This document shows positions 1 through 12,024 of a stretch of 64,000 bases of DNA, in pieces. The position numbers and the translations under genes were made by a program. Source of the stretch: Brachionus plicatilis (Eukaryota > Rotifera > Eurotatoria > Ploima > Brachionidae); assembly GCA_010279815.1 (NCBI GenBank), contig QEOQ01000345.1, positions 522,685 to 586,684 on the forward strand. Reading direction: 5' to 3'. The notes under the pieces are model-generated. The model was given only the letters and a program-made list of their open reading frames with translations, was not told where the DNA came from and ran no database searches. Numbering within the stretch: the stretch's first letter is position 1; each line of letters starts with the position of its first letter.

Positions 1-23
1 TGTCCAAAACGATAGATGTTATG

Positions 24-968
24 TTATTTGCTGTTCATTAATTTTTTAAACCGAAATTGTTCAAGCATTCGAACACATTCCGCATGAAACAAAATATTAA
101 AATAATTATTAATAAAAAAAAATATAATATAATGTAAAGTGGACAATTCATAGCAAATAGAAAACACAAAATCAACAACAATTGAAAAATGACTATAATG
201 TAGTGATTTTCTAAGGAGAAAATATTTGACTAGAAAAAAAACTGATAATGGCAAATTAAGTACTAAAAATATTCCGTTCATGCCTAGAACCGACTTTGTA
301 AAATCAAATTCTCTCTTCATATTTGTTCCATGAGCTTTAATTCTCGATCTAGTCAGTTGTTTAATTATGAGTAAATTTAGACTGAACATTGTAAAAAGAG
401 GGATGTATGTTCGCAATATGGTAGCACCAATGTCAGTGTATTGGCGTACCTTTTTGCTGCTAGTGCATATGGTTATGTTTGTCAAAATATAATCTTTGGA
501 ATAGAAAGACCTTGGTTGAAGGTTGTAGCTCAAATTGAGTAGATCAAACATGCCAAAAAGGCCCACTATGGTCAAAATAATTGTCAAAATATAATTCTTT
601 TTTATTATAAACTTGAATTTTCTAGGAAAATAAACATTCATAAACCTGTCCAGTGTCATCACTGTCTCTATTATTGGCGCTATTTGACGTATTAGTCGTC
701 TAAAATAAACAATTGTCCTACACATATCATTTGATGCCAGCGACATATTGTAATTGAATAAAATTTCACTGTTTTGAACGAACATGTAATAGATCAGCTG
801 CAATATGTTAGCACATCCGATGCCAATGCCGTAAAATCCCATGTTAGTTTTGTTGAACTTTTTCTTGGTAAAAATGAACACCGACAAAATATTTGTCAAA
901 ATTCCAATTGGGACCAGTACTAGCATGAACATTTTTTCTATCTGGTAAGTAATTAGTCTAGATATCAT
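24..968 (-). CDS. Rhodopsin-like (class A) 7TM receptor, probable neuropeptide receptor
   Basis: A complete single-exon ORF of 314 aa from an ATG to a TAA. Seven hydrophobic segments can be placed at about residues 14-35, 43-64, 90-110, 125-146, 183-205, 228-252 and 262-290, which is the layout of a class A GPCR. The end of TM3 reads TLDRFMNVYFP, so the usual DRY is DRF. TM7 ends FFFINNYFN in place of a canonical NPxxY. A loop cysteine before TM3 (NDMC) and one in the second extracellular loop (TICTS) could form the conserved disulfide. Such short divergent receptors resemble the FMRFamide/orphan peptide receptors expanded in small invertebrates. The ligand cannot be read from the sequence. 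It is a plasma-membrane receptor by inference from family. Confidence 0.8.
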   Translation of the reverse strand: MISRLITYQIEKMFMLVLVPIGILTNILSVFIFTKKKFNKTNMGFYGIGIGCANILQLIYYMFVQNSEILFNYNMSLASNDMCRTIVYFRRLIRQIAPIIETVMTLDRFMNVYFPRKFKFIIKKNYILTIILTIVGLFGMFDLLNLSYNLQPRSFYSKDYILTNITICTSSKKVRQYTDIGATILRTYIPLFTMFSLNLLIIKQLTRSRIKAHGTNMKREFDFTKSVLGMNGIFLVLNLPLSVFFLVKYFLLRKSLHYSHFSIVVDFVFSICYELSTLHYIIFFFINNYFNILFHAECVRMLEQFRFKKLMNSK

Positions 969-3900
969 TTTTTTAAACTCATTCTAATCTGAAATAAAAA
1001 ATTTAATAAAAAATTTAAATTTAATTTTTTTGAATACAAACTGATTTAAAGCTGAAAGAGACTGTTTTTTTATATATTTTTTTTAATCAAATGGAATAAA
1101 GCAAGAATAAAAACCATTAATTCATATTCGAATAAGTGATTAAACATATAGTAAATTTTATTTTTAGTAAGATGAGCTGGACTCAAATGTGTTAAAGGGT
1201 GACAATGTCTGAAGATTAATTTTTTATTCCATTTTCATCATAATTTTGTCCAAAACCTAGTGTTGTAAATCAAATTGACGATTTGAAAAAATTATTCGAT
1301 TTATTTCGATTTAAATTTAACATTAAATTTGAATTCAAATTTAAACTAAAAAATATTTAAATTCCAAGATTAACTTAAATAATTCTAAATTCTATTTAAA
1401 TTATGTTTTAATTAAAATTACTTAAACAATTTGACAAATTTAAATTTTCGGATATAACTAAATACCTACTAAAATTTTATGCTGATATCCCAATTCCATA
1501 GCATGCTCTTTTTTCAAATGACCAAGCATATTACTTGAGTAATTTGTATTACTATATTCAGCAGTGTAATATCAGCATTTTTATTTACTAAAAATTTCAA
1601 ACTTTAATTGAATTATTGTGGAAAGCGATCTTTTAATGTATTGCTTTTTGTTTATCGATCGAGAAGTAAAAGGTGCTTGTAAAAAATCTTGAGTGTGACT
1701 CATTTTTAAGAATATAAATTTGTTTTTATTAAAATAAAAAATAATATTTTTATATTGTTGACCTAAGACCTTGAACAAAAAAAATAATAATTGGAAAAAG
1801 AAAAAAAATGGAAAAAACTTTATTTTTAGAATTTATTTGTTAATTACGTTTTAGAATTAATACACTTACTATAAAAAACACCAAAATAAATTTAAATTTT
1901 CGTTTTGATAATCAAATAATAGCTTAATAATATGACTTTTTTAAATTCTAAACTGAATTGAATTATTTTTCAAATTTGAATTTAAATTTAATTATTATTC
2001 TGGGTTTAAATTAAAACTTAACTAAAAAATTAGTTTAAATTCAAAATCAATTTTAAAAATTAATTTAATTATTTAAAAGTAAATTCAAATGCCTCAAAAC
2101 CTGATAAAAAATTTTGGCATTTAACTCTAGATTCAGATAAAAATTATTTTGATTAAACTCTCAATCCGATGCAAATATTTTAACTTAAAAAATTAATTTC
2201 CAGTCATATTCTTATAAAAGACGAATATGACTGAATTGAAAGGGTTTTAAAGAAATATGACCAAAATGAATGAATTCATTTAAAAAAAATATAAATAAGA
2301 TGATATAATTTTAACACGATCGTGAATAACGTCCTAATTATAAGGATAATGATTCCTTTCCTTATATTAGTGATATAAGATATAACTAAACACGAATTCT
2401 TAAAAGTTTTTAAAAAATTCACGTAAAATGAGTGAAAATTGGGGTAAATGGGTAAAATATGATTTTAATGTTTCTAATGCTTCCCTTATTTAAATAGTTA
2501 GTAATCATCACCAATAAATTTAAAGAGAGCTTTTATAAAAAAAAACAATTGCTTTAAAGAATATTTTTATAAATTATCTGAGATTTTTTTGGTTTAATGT
2601 TGGCAAAAAATTAAGTCTATAAACCCTGAAAATGATTTCTATCTGATTATTTTTATGCTAATAATAATTATTTGGAAAAGTCTGAAAATTTTACGTCAAA
2701 TGATACTTGAGCATATGCTAATTAGGAAATATTTTACTTTAAGTGTGCTAAATGGGAAAATTGATTGGGTCTATAAACAGAATTTTTTCAATCAAAAATA
2801 TCTCAAATTCGCTGAACTTGAGTATTTTAGCAAATCTGAGATTGAGTGGAATCTTGATTTTTAAAACTTAATTAAAACTTTTCTGACGAGAAAATACAGC
2901 TGGAATTTACTTTAATGGCATGTATTTGCTTTTATGATGATTTTCTCTATTTTATAAAGATCTGAAAATTAAATAAAATATATTTTAAGAAAATGTCTAT
3001 TTTGCTTTTTACAAATAAAGCATCGAATTTTTAAAAAAAAATTATTTTTCACTTGGAATAAAAAGTCTAACAGAAGAACAGCGTTTTAGAACTTTGATGG
3101 TTTGGGTGATTAAATACGTTTTAAAATTATGAATGTTTTAGAAGGTATAACTTAACGATACTATCAACGAGAAAAAAACTTGGTAACCTATTCAAAAGAT
3201 ATAACATTCTCTTTAGTTGATTACATTAACTGGTACTGATAACATGGAACAAAATGAAGAGATTTAAAAAATGCACGAATGAATGAAAAATTTGAAAGAT
3301 TAACAGATAGATAAAGATTTCACGTGAAGCATAACAGTTTGTTTAATTATTTTAATTAATCTTGTTTTATAATAAGATGGCTAATATTAAATAAAATGAA
3401 CAACTGTTTCAGAGAAAAATATATATAGAGCTTCTTCTTTCGACTAAAAGATGATTCAAATAAAATAAAAACTTTAATGATAATTTTATTTTAAGATTAA
3501 ACAAACAAAATTTTATTTTAATTTAATAAAGTTTAAACTCTTAACATCTTCTAAAAAATTTTTGATAAATTTCTAAATTTTGATTATGTCAAACAAACTA
3601 TTTTTGAATTAAAAAAAAAAACTATAGTAAAAAGAGTTTAAAAATGCATAAAAGAAGCTTAGCTTAAAATTAGTCCATTTAAATTTTAGCGCTAATTAAT
3701 AAAAATGAATAAAATAACAAAAGGAAAATGTGATTTTCGTATTAAAAAATATTACAAAAGCAATACTATTCACTAGTAATAATTGATCTTTGTATAAATA
3801 TTGATACTCAGACAAATTACTATTTTATTTAATGTTGTATGTGTAAATAGCTTAATAGATTTTTACCTTGAAGCTATTCATTCATTCAATTGACTTTTAA

Positions 3901-5423
3901 GTTTTTTTTTTTAGAAAAAATTATATTCAAAATTTTGGTTGAATAAAATTGTGAAAATAATGATATTTTAGCTGAAATATTAATCACTTAATCAAACTTA
4001 TCTTATGCGGAAATGTCATGAATTTTTAATTCAACTTGCGAATTACATTATCTCAATTTATGCCGATAGAACTTCCTTTCCTTGTCTCGAATTTTATGAT
4101 AAAAATTCCAGATAAGGTAATTCGCACTATTTATTTAACAATACAAAAAAAAATCATTTTTTTAAACTTTATAAAATGTATATAAAATGAATTTTTTTCA
4201 AAATCAAAAGTTTTATTAGCCCGGTATTTTAATTTTTTGGAATTATTACAATTAAAATTTCTGCGCTTTGTCTGTATTTTAATTTATTTTAATCATTATA
4301 TTCAAAATTAAACACGGTATACAATAATATGAAGATAAACAAGTCCTTTGATTTTTTTGGAGCCCTTGCGCTTATAATGTGCGCAAATTTTAAGCCATTT
4401 TTATAGGCTAAGAAATTTTTTTTTTATTAGATAAAAGAGCATAATAATTTGTTGGTCCAAATTTTTATTTAAAAAAAGGTTATATGGACGCACACAACTT
4501 AAAGTGTTAATTTAAACTTAAAAATTAATTTCAAATCACTCAATTGAATAAAAAAGCTCTAAAAATTTTCTAATAAATATAATAAATTATTTTGTCTGGA
4601 TCATTGCTTAGAGATATTCAATTTTCGGATTATATAATTAATGAAATATGATATTTTTACATAATAAAATTTTTTAAAATCAAATTTCACTTGTCTATAT
4701 GCTTATTTTTATAAGTAATTTTTTAATTCTTAAAATGAAAAGACTTAATACATTTTTTGATAGAGCTAAACAACTCGTAAAAAATCGTAAGATTGTCATG
4801 ATATAAATTAAACCAACACGCATATTTTGCGTTAATTGAAAAATAATAATATTCATATTAGTCGAAAAATTCATTTAAAAAAAATATCAAATTTTCTGAT
4901 TTGATATGTATTTTTAGGCAACGAATCACATTTTGAAGAATGTTGCTATTATGAAACTTGTTTAAAGTTTATTATAAAATTAATGGTATTTATCAGAATA
5001 GAAATCATCAGCATAAATTTAAAAGGATATGGATTAAAAATAATGTTTTTGCTTAATTTATACTTAATGGATTACTTCCATTTAGGCACTTGTTTTTCTT
5101 TTTAATATAAAAGGTTTCAAATTTTTTCTATTAAAATTTTAGCATTAAATGACGGTTGCCATAAGCATATGATAAAGCATGGCAAATTAGATATAAATTA
5201 AAATTATTCAAAAATTACTATCAAAATCGCTATTGTAAAATATTTTTCCTATATGCAAAAATTAAAATTTAAAATATTGAATTTAGAATTAACCATCTAA
5301 TTCTTTCTTTATTTATCACAAAATTCTTTGATCACTGTAATAAACTTTTTTATAAATTATTTTTATTGCTACTTTTACATGATTACGAGCACCTTAAAAA
5401 ATGATGATTTTAAAGAAAAAATT
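969..5423. other. AT-rich intergenic region without a recognisable gene
   Basis: About 4.5 kb of AT-rich sequence. Only short chance ORFs of 60-70 codons occur, with low-complexity composition and no motifs. I see no exon-like rise in GC and no repeat copy recognised elsewhere in the window. Confidence 0.6.
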
Positions 5424-6235
5424 TATGGTGAGATATTATGCTTAGGCTAAAAAGCTTAAGATTTGCTTATTTTATTTATCTATTCCTTGTGGGTTTCTGA
5501 GATCTTCTATACTTTGTACAGATAAATCTAGATAAAACAACTTTTTATTTTTTTCTTCTAAATTTTAAAATTTTGAGCCTAAATATTTAAATAATTTAAA
5601 CAAAAAAGTGTAGGGTATTATTTTTTTGATACCCTCATCTCAAAAAATTTTTGAACTTCCTGAGATTTTCTCATCAAGATATTACAATTCTAAGATATAA
5701 CAAAATTTCTTTACGAAAAGCAATAAAAAATATTGAAACTTAATCTAATTTCCTAATTTTAATTTAAGGTAATGGCGTAACTAATAGAATTTAAGTCTGA
5801 AGAAATCTAAAATTATTAATTCCACGATGCTTACAATAAATACTTAGATTTAATTCAATTGAATTTTATAAAAATAAATCAGTTTATAGTTAAAAATTTG
5901 TCTTGAAATTTCGATAAAAACTAAAGTTGAAATTTTTACTTTAATTATAACATTTTAAGAACCATTTGCACTTTGCCGATCTCAAAATCTAATGTGCAAA
6001 TTTTGATACATTCAAGAAAAAGGATCAAAAAGGATGCATCTTTCAAAATTTTTCGGAAATTTAGTTAAATGTAGATAAATGGAACAAATTAAAAAGTTGT
6101 TACAAATTTATCTAAATTTATCTGTATGTTTTGAATCTGTGAAAAGTATAGAAGGTATCAGAAACCCACAAGGACTAGAATAAAAAAAATAAGCAAATCT
6201 TAAGCTTTTTGACCTAAGTATAATAGCTCACCATC
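5424..6235. mobile_element. Foldback/TIR element about 0.8 kb with long inverted arms
   Basis: The left part (about 5424-5575) and the reverse complement of the right part (about 6060-6235) match over some 150 bp with scattered mismatches. Both outer ends begin ATGGTGAG and both arms contain AAAAAGCTTAAGATTTGCTT and CCTTGTGGGTTTCTGA. The interior has no ORF. The arrangement is a non-autonomous foldback or MITE-like element. Superfamily and target-site duplication could not be settled. Confidence 0.65.
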
Positions 6236-7115
6236 ATTTTCAAAATCTAATAATAATAATTATAAAAATAAAAACAACAATATATTTTGTCCCATGTTAT
6301 CCAACAGGATAATAGAGAGGGCGCTTATCTTCTTTTCCAGGAACTTTCTGAGCTAGAAGATCTTTCTTGGAAGATGCAAGCAATTTCAATGTGTAATTAC
6401 TAACCTAGCTTTAATAGCAGATTTTTTTTCTAACAACAAAATTTTTTTCTCATTAAATTTTAACCAAATTTTCTACCAAGCTACTATGGCTGGAAGTTTT
6501 CTAAGTAATTACGTTCGAGTTTTAGAAATAATTTGCTTGACTTTAATTGTCAGTAGTTGAACTCCTTGATTGTGACACAAAGGTAATTCTTATCTTATTA
6601 ATCGTCAATTATCGTAATTTTACAAAAGAAATTTTGCGTCATTTTACGATTGTAAAATTACATATTTTTACGTAAAATATCGTCAAATCTTCGTAGCAAA
6701 TATGTGCTGTAATTAATTAATATAAAAAGTTAATTGGCTTTAAACTATTTTACTAACATGATTATTAATTGAACTAATTAAAGAGCTTTAATATTTTGAA
6801 ACCATAAAAATAATCAAAAAAACCACAAAAATAGTAATTTTTACCATAATTTAATAAAAAAATAACATATATAATATTTATGCAATATTTTTTATATATT
6901 TTCCACATTTTTAATTAATTACTCCTAAATTAATAATTTTTCCATATTTTTATTACAATCACCATAAATTTAATAAAAAATACCAAAAATATAATAAAAA
7001 AACTCCAAATAATTTCAAAAAATTAAATTTTAAATAATTCAAATAAATAATTAAAATAATTAAAATAATTCAATTAGCTCAATTAATAATCATTTTCACA
7101 TAGAATAATTTGTGA
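6236..7115. other. Intergenic; contains one end of a CGTAAAAT-rich MITE
   Basis: No gene. At about 6600-6711 there is a stretch rich in CGTAA/TTACG palindromes. It ends with a sequence whose reverse complement resembles TACAGTGCTGCTACGA, the end of similar elements near 43193 and 53422. The rest is AT-rich simple sequence. Confidence 0.5.
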
Positions 7116-7712
7116 CAGAGTTGTTTAAAATGCCTAAAAAAAGTCTAAGTCTATATATCTTTTTTTAATTTCGTTTACTTTAATATTTTTTACTTTAATT
7201 TCATTTTTATTTTAATTTCTATTTTAAGTTATCTTACTTTTTTTATTTTTTTTGTAAATATTCCATTTTTTTTAGTTCTTTTCTTCTCTTTTTTCGTATT
7301 TAAAAAAAAAAAACTTATGAGATAATAATTTTATTTTATATTTCTTTTTTTTTGTTTTTTGAAACATTTTATATAAGCTTGGCAAAGGAGCGAAAGCTCG
7401 AGCCAATATTTATTTATTCATTTAAATAAAAACGTTTATCCATCCATCCTAAGTCCGGACTTTTTTTTTCAAGGTCCAAGTCAAGACTTTTTTTTTAAAT
7501 TTGCTAGATCAGGCTTCATATCAAAAAATTTATATACTCTTGTGTTGTCTAATGCAATAGATTTGCCATATATCAGAATTGTGTTGCAATTTTAGCATAA
7601 ATTTCTTCTTCAGTATACAAAATTTTAAAGCCTTGGACTTCTGAATGAAATTTTGAAAAAAAAAGTCCGGACTTGGACTTGACTTGAGACTTGTGACTTT
7701 TAAACAACTCTG
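7116..7712. mobile_element. hAT-type non-autonomous element, long copy with a nested insertion
   Basis: It begins CAGAGTTGTTTAAAA and ends with the complement TTTTAAACAACTCTG. It is flanked by ATTTGTGA (7108-7115) and GTTTGTGA (7713-7720), an 8-bp target duplication with one mismatch, as expected for hAT insertions. The right 260 bp match the 233-bp elements at 39137 and 41655. Between about 7154 and 7448 extra DNA interrupts the shared sequence. That DNA carries a LINE/SINE-like 3' tail (AGCTTGGCAAAGGAGCGAAA, then an AT-rich run), so a later insertion sits inside the MITE. Confidence 0.7.
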
Positions 7713-9340
7713 GTTTGTGATTCATGGCATCAATAGAAGAAAAAATGTCTGTACCATTCGGGGGCAATTATCGATATTCCCTGGACAAAGGTAATATTAG
7801 GTGGACTACAATTAAAAAAAAGAGAAAAAATAATAAATTAATAGTTTATTAATTGAGTAAATAAAATAATTTATTAAAAAAAATTTTAAGTGAAATTTTT
7901 TTCTATCTATTAAGTTAAATTTATGTTTAAAATAAATAATTAATATAAATTCGTGGAAATTCTTAAAATAGTTAGACAATTAAAATTCACTAACAAATAG
8001 AAAATTTTTTTCTTAATCTAAACCAATTTACTAAATTTAAATTTAACTTGATTTTAGAAATATCTGAACACAACAAAAAAAAAGCTTTAAGTATAATGAT
8101 TTAAAGCAGCAATCGTGTAACTATAACAATAATCTTTTATTTTCTGTAAAGAGGATTTCTCTTTAAAATATTTATCAGATTTTTAAGGTATCAATTTATT
8201 ATCTTCAAAATTCAAATAAAACAGAAATTAAATATGAATTTTGATTGCAAATTCAAAAATTAAAAATATGAAAATTTTATTTATTTTTCAAATAAAATTA
8301 CATCACGTCGTGTCTTAAAGTAGAATACCATTTTTAAGAAAAGATAAAAATTAATTAGCCACTTAAAATTAACTAAATTCTGGACCTTTTAATTATTAAT
8401 AACATAGTTTCTAAACTTGATTTATCTTGTTAGCTTTTTTCTTTTAATTGTTTGACTTCTTATGTACATTTTATTTAAAATGCTGCAACGGTGTGAATTT
8501 TCTTTGTAATTTTATGAAAAAAAGCTTCTTTTTATAGTATTTTGCGAAACTTTATATTATTTAGGGCTTTGTGGAAAATTTATCCCAGTAATTAGTAATT
8601 TTACGCATGATTTCGCCAATTTATCTTTTTTTGTAGAATAAAAGTATGCTATAAACACAATGTTCAATTTTAAAACTACAAAAAAAGTCAAAGCTACTTT
8701 CAAAACATTACGATAAAAACTTCCCTTTTTAGGCTAAATATTCGTAAAAAAACAATTGCAATAACATTTAAAAAAATAATTTTTTTTTAAATGTAGTAAA
8801 AAAAATTAAATTACGCAAAATAATGCTGGAATGGTAACTTCAAACAGTGCTGTTTATTATATTTAGTTTTTATATTTTTCAATCTTTAATTTATTTTAAT
8901 TATTTTTTGTTCCCAAATTTAAAAAAAAAGCTTTTTATCAAATCACGTGTTTTTATAAATTTTTTAGATATAAATTTTTAGGTACTATTCGAAATATTTG
9001 GTAAAACTAAAAATTTTTTTTTTATTATAAATAAATTTTTAACCTTTTTAGAAAAAAAGAAATATTTCAATATTATTTGTAAGTAATTTCCCTTTAAATT
9101 TATTTCCAATACCAATTAAATAGGAACTAATATTGGGAAAATTCTTAAAAAAATAAATAAAAAATACTCACATATTTATTATTTAATTTTTATAAATCAA
9201 ATCATGTTTGGTTAATCAAATTTTTATCCATGTGAAATTAAGAGGAGTGAAATCATGAGGAAAGAAGCAGAAAAATTTAATTTTATAATCTGAATAATAA
9301 ATTACTTTATTAACAGCAAAGTTAAATGTTATTAAATGAT
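7713..9340. other. AT-rich intergenic region
   Basis: No gene, no exon-like composition and no recognised repeat in this stretch. Confidence 0.55.
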
Positions 9341-9408
9341 CGGGACTGTTTGCAGGCCGATCATAATTGGATTGAAAATTTATGGACTTGGCTCGATAAG
9401 GCGATAAT
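9341..9408 (+). pseudogene. Tc1/mariner-like transposase scrap
   Basis: One plus-strand frame reads ADHNWIENLWTWLDKAI. This resembles the catalytic region around the third acidic residue of Tc1/mariner transposases (family pattern SPDLNPIENLW). No further transposase sequence could be followed on either side, so it is at most a short relic. Confidence 0.35.
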
Positions 9409-10122
9409 TTCCTTTTTAAAATCAATCCAAACAATAATAAATTTAAATCTTATTTTTATTTTTGTCTTTTTTGTCAAAAATAAAAAAATCAATTAGATAG
9501 ATATTAGATATTAGATATAGCAATTAGATAAAGAAGGTGTAAAAGCATGTTGTACTTTATTGCAACTTTTTTATGAGATTACATTATTATTTCTTCTTTT
9601 GGAAAAAATTAATTGTTATTTTTTATTTTTAATCCACTGCTACAAAAAAACCTTTTTTATTGTCTGTCATTTCGTTAAATCTAGGTATTTTATTCAAAAA
9701 AGGGTTTATGTGGTTTTGAAAATTTATTTAGTAGTAATGTCAAATAAGAATTAATATCCTAATACTTTTCCGTTCTTATTTTTTGTTTGGTTATACTGCT
9801 ATTTTTATCAAGATTAGTTATAATGAGGTTTGACTGTAATTAATTTTTCTGTTTGAAAAAAAAATCAATTGATCGAAAATATTTGGGGTCTTTATTTTCT
9901 AAAACAAAATACTTTATTTATTAATATAAATATAGTTTGAAATGAATCTAAGCTATCTCTATCAATCTCATGCTTGAAATTATAAAGTTATTAAACAAAT
10001 AAAATAAATTATTTTTAAATGTTTTAAATTAATTTAGACATGCAATTTTTAGTAATCGCAAGAAAATAAATAAAATTAAATTAAATTAATCAAAAATTTT
10101 ATTTAGTTAAATTAAAAACTAA
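9409..10122. other. AT-rich intergenic region
   Basis: Contains a short TAGATATTAGATA-type simple repeat near 9490-9530 and otherwise nothing recognisable. It includes the 3' flank of the BBS10-like gene. Confidence 0.5.
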
Positions 10123-11655
10123 TTAATCCTGAAGTGAGTTTACAAAATATATAGAATCAATGTTTAGCAAAGACTGAATAAAATAAAGACAATTGGTAAA
10201 GCATTCGAATTTAATTGACAATACCTCGTAAACATTCTCATTAAATTTATACACAATCAATTGTTTAATATTTTTAAAATTTTTAAATTTTAATAACAAA
10301 AATTGAAATAACTGACGCAAAAAAATTTCAAATACATTCCAGTTCTTATTTGTATTTGTCTCACAAGAGACAATTTTTGACACTAGATCCAAACATTTTC
10401 GCTCAAAGTAACAACTTTTAACTAAAACACCGCAAAAGTCACATTTATCTGATACCAGCTTGGCTAAACTAGTCAGACATTTCCTAAAATAAATTTTAAA
10501 ATTAACAAAATTTAATTTAATTTGTGAACAAAAAAGAATAAATGACAAATCTGTTTGTTTTAAAATTTTAAAAGCTATCAAATTTTCAGTTAAAATTTCA
10601 AAAGAATCTATCCTGAGGATACTAGTGTCCAATTTGCTATTTTGAGACTCAATTGGGTCTATACCAAGTCGATTAGTCAAAAAATCAATTCGCTCCCGTG
10701 TCACGTGATCAATGAACGAGCATTCTATTGATTTCAATTGAGTTTTTTTAGTTTCGCTCAAAAATCCTTCAAAAAAAATTAAATTTATATCATTTTCGCT
10801 TATTTTGCTCAAAAACTCTTGCGTGAATTTTATCTGCCCATTAGCCTGTTTTAGCTTAGTGATGACTGAGTTTAGGTCCTCAGTAATCTCGATGTCAGCG
10901 TTTAAATTTTTCTCTTTTAGAACAAAAATTGAATTTATGACGCCACTGGCGAGATGTTTTGAACAAAATGTAAATTTTCTGTCAATTAAAAATTGATTTT
11001 CTAAAATTTTCGATTGCTCTAAATCGAGACTATCACAATATTCGACTATAAACGAAAAATCGTCCATGCTCTGCCGAATTGAATTTTCACATTTAATAAA
11101 ATTTTTTTTTTCATTTTTTAATTTAAAATCCACAAAATCACCTAATAATTTTTTACTAATTTTAGATAAATTAGGATTAAAAGAGTCCAGATTGTGATAG
11201 ACGCACATTTTGCTAAAATGGGCCAAAACATCACTTGGGTCTGTCAATCGGATGAAATTTTCATTTTTGTCCATAATCTTATTCCATTCATTTGATAATT
11301 TCTGTAAAATATTTGCCAAACTCAACTGCTTGAATGCTGACCTTAAGTCATCGAGTGAAAAAAAAAAATTTTCCGGCTTAAGGACAATTTTGCTTGCGGT
11401 GACCATGTAGATAAAAAAATTTTTTGCACCATCTTGATCATGATCTTTTAAAAGTCGATTGATAAGATAGTAAAGGTGATTGTTTTTTATTTGCACCGAG
11501 TTTAGAATTGTTATTCCATCGTTTGTCAGTATGAAGGAAGAGTTGGCATCTCTGTCTGGCTGGATTAGTGCTGACTTACCATTTTCACCATAACAAGTCA
11601 GAATAATTGTCTCTATTTTTAACAAATCATCGATGTTATTAGAAAAAGTTCTCAT
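10123..11655 (-). CDS. BBS10-like divergent chaperonin
   Basis: A complete single-exon ORF of 510 aa. Residues about 15-55 (TCYGENGKSALIQPD, then LTNDGITILNSV) copy the group II chaperonin/CCT N-terminal pattern. The segment DQDGAKNFFIYM around residue 75 matches the GDGAK region that BBS10 keeps. The catalytic ATPase signatures of true CCT subunits are not obvious, as is usual in the BBS6/10/12 branch. The protein is shorter than human BBS10 (over 700 aa), so insertions are missing here. Family knowledge: BBS10 helps assemble the BBSome with CCT and acts in ciliary trafficking. MKKS/BBS6 is an alternative, but the DGAK segment favours BBS10. It is divergently paired with ARL2BP, another ciliary gene. 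Confidence 0.6.
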   Translation of the reverse strand: MRTFSNNIDDLLKIETIILTCYGENGKSALIQPDRDANSSFILTNDGITILNSVQIKNNHLYYLINRLLKDHDQDGAKNFFIYMVTASKIVLKPENFFFSLDDLRSAFKQLSLANILQKLSNEWNKIMDKNENFIRLTDPSDVLAHFSKMCVYHNLDSFNPNLSKISKKLLGDFVDFKLKNEKKNFIKCENSIRQSMDDFSFIVEYCDSLDLEQSKILENQFLIDRKFTFCSKHLASGVINSIFVLKEKNLNADIEITEDLNSVITKLKQANGQIKFTQEFLSKISENDINLIFFEGFLSETKKTQLKSIECSFIDHVTRERIDFLTNRLGIDPIESQNSKLDTSILRIDSFEILTENLIAFKILKQTDLSFILFCSQIKLNFVNFKIYFRKCLTSLAKLVSDKCDFCGVLVKSCYFERKCLDLVSKIVSCETNTNKNWNVFEIFLRQLFQFLLLKFKNFKNIKQLIVYKFNENVYEVLSIKFECFTNCLYFIQSLLNIDSIYFVNSLQD

Positions 11656-12024
11656 TTTTTTAAAGTAAAAATTTTTTTATAAAAAATTTGCTTCCTTCAT
11701 TTTAAATTTCATAAGCTTGACAACCAGTCAATCAACTGCTGATCGAAAATTTGTCTTATTTTTTTCGGCCAAATCTCGTTTTTTGGCAATTCGTCTAAGG
11801 GCAAAAATTTTTTTATTTTATTAAAAAAGTAATTAATTTTAGACTAATTTGAGCGACAATAGCAACACAATTTATGTCTAAGGTTGCTAGCTCGAATTTT
11901 GATAGAAATTATTCTTGAAATTTTTGAATTAAATGCAAAAAGTTTAAGTATATATTTTGATCAAGATTTAATTTATTTTCTTCTATACAAAAAATTAATT
12001 CGAAAAAATCTGAGAATTTCAAAA
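11656..12024. promoter_or_regulatory. Bidirectional promoter of BBS10-like and ARL2BP genes
   Basis: A 369-bp gap separates two divergent ATGs. At 11853-11866 the sequence GCGACAATAGCAAC matches 12 of 14 positions of the RFX X-box consensus GTNRCCATRGYAAC. The right half-site is perfect. The site lies about 160 bp from the ARL2BP ATG and about 200 bp from the BBS10-like ATG, typical distances for X-boxes of ciliary genes. Confidence 0.5.

Noticed and set aside
9216..9434. Minus-strand ORF of 72 codons
   Set aside because: The opposite strand carries a recognisable Tc1-type motif in the same place, and the minus frame has no motif of its own.
10805..11410. Plus-strand ORFs inside the BBS10-like gene
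   Set aside because: Antisense frames of a 510-codon intact ORF, with no motifs.
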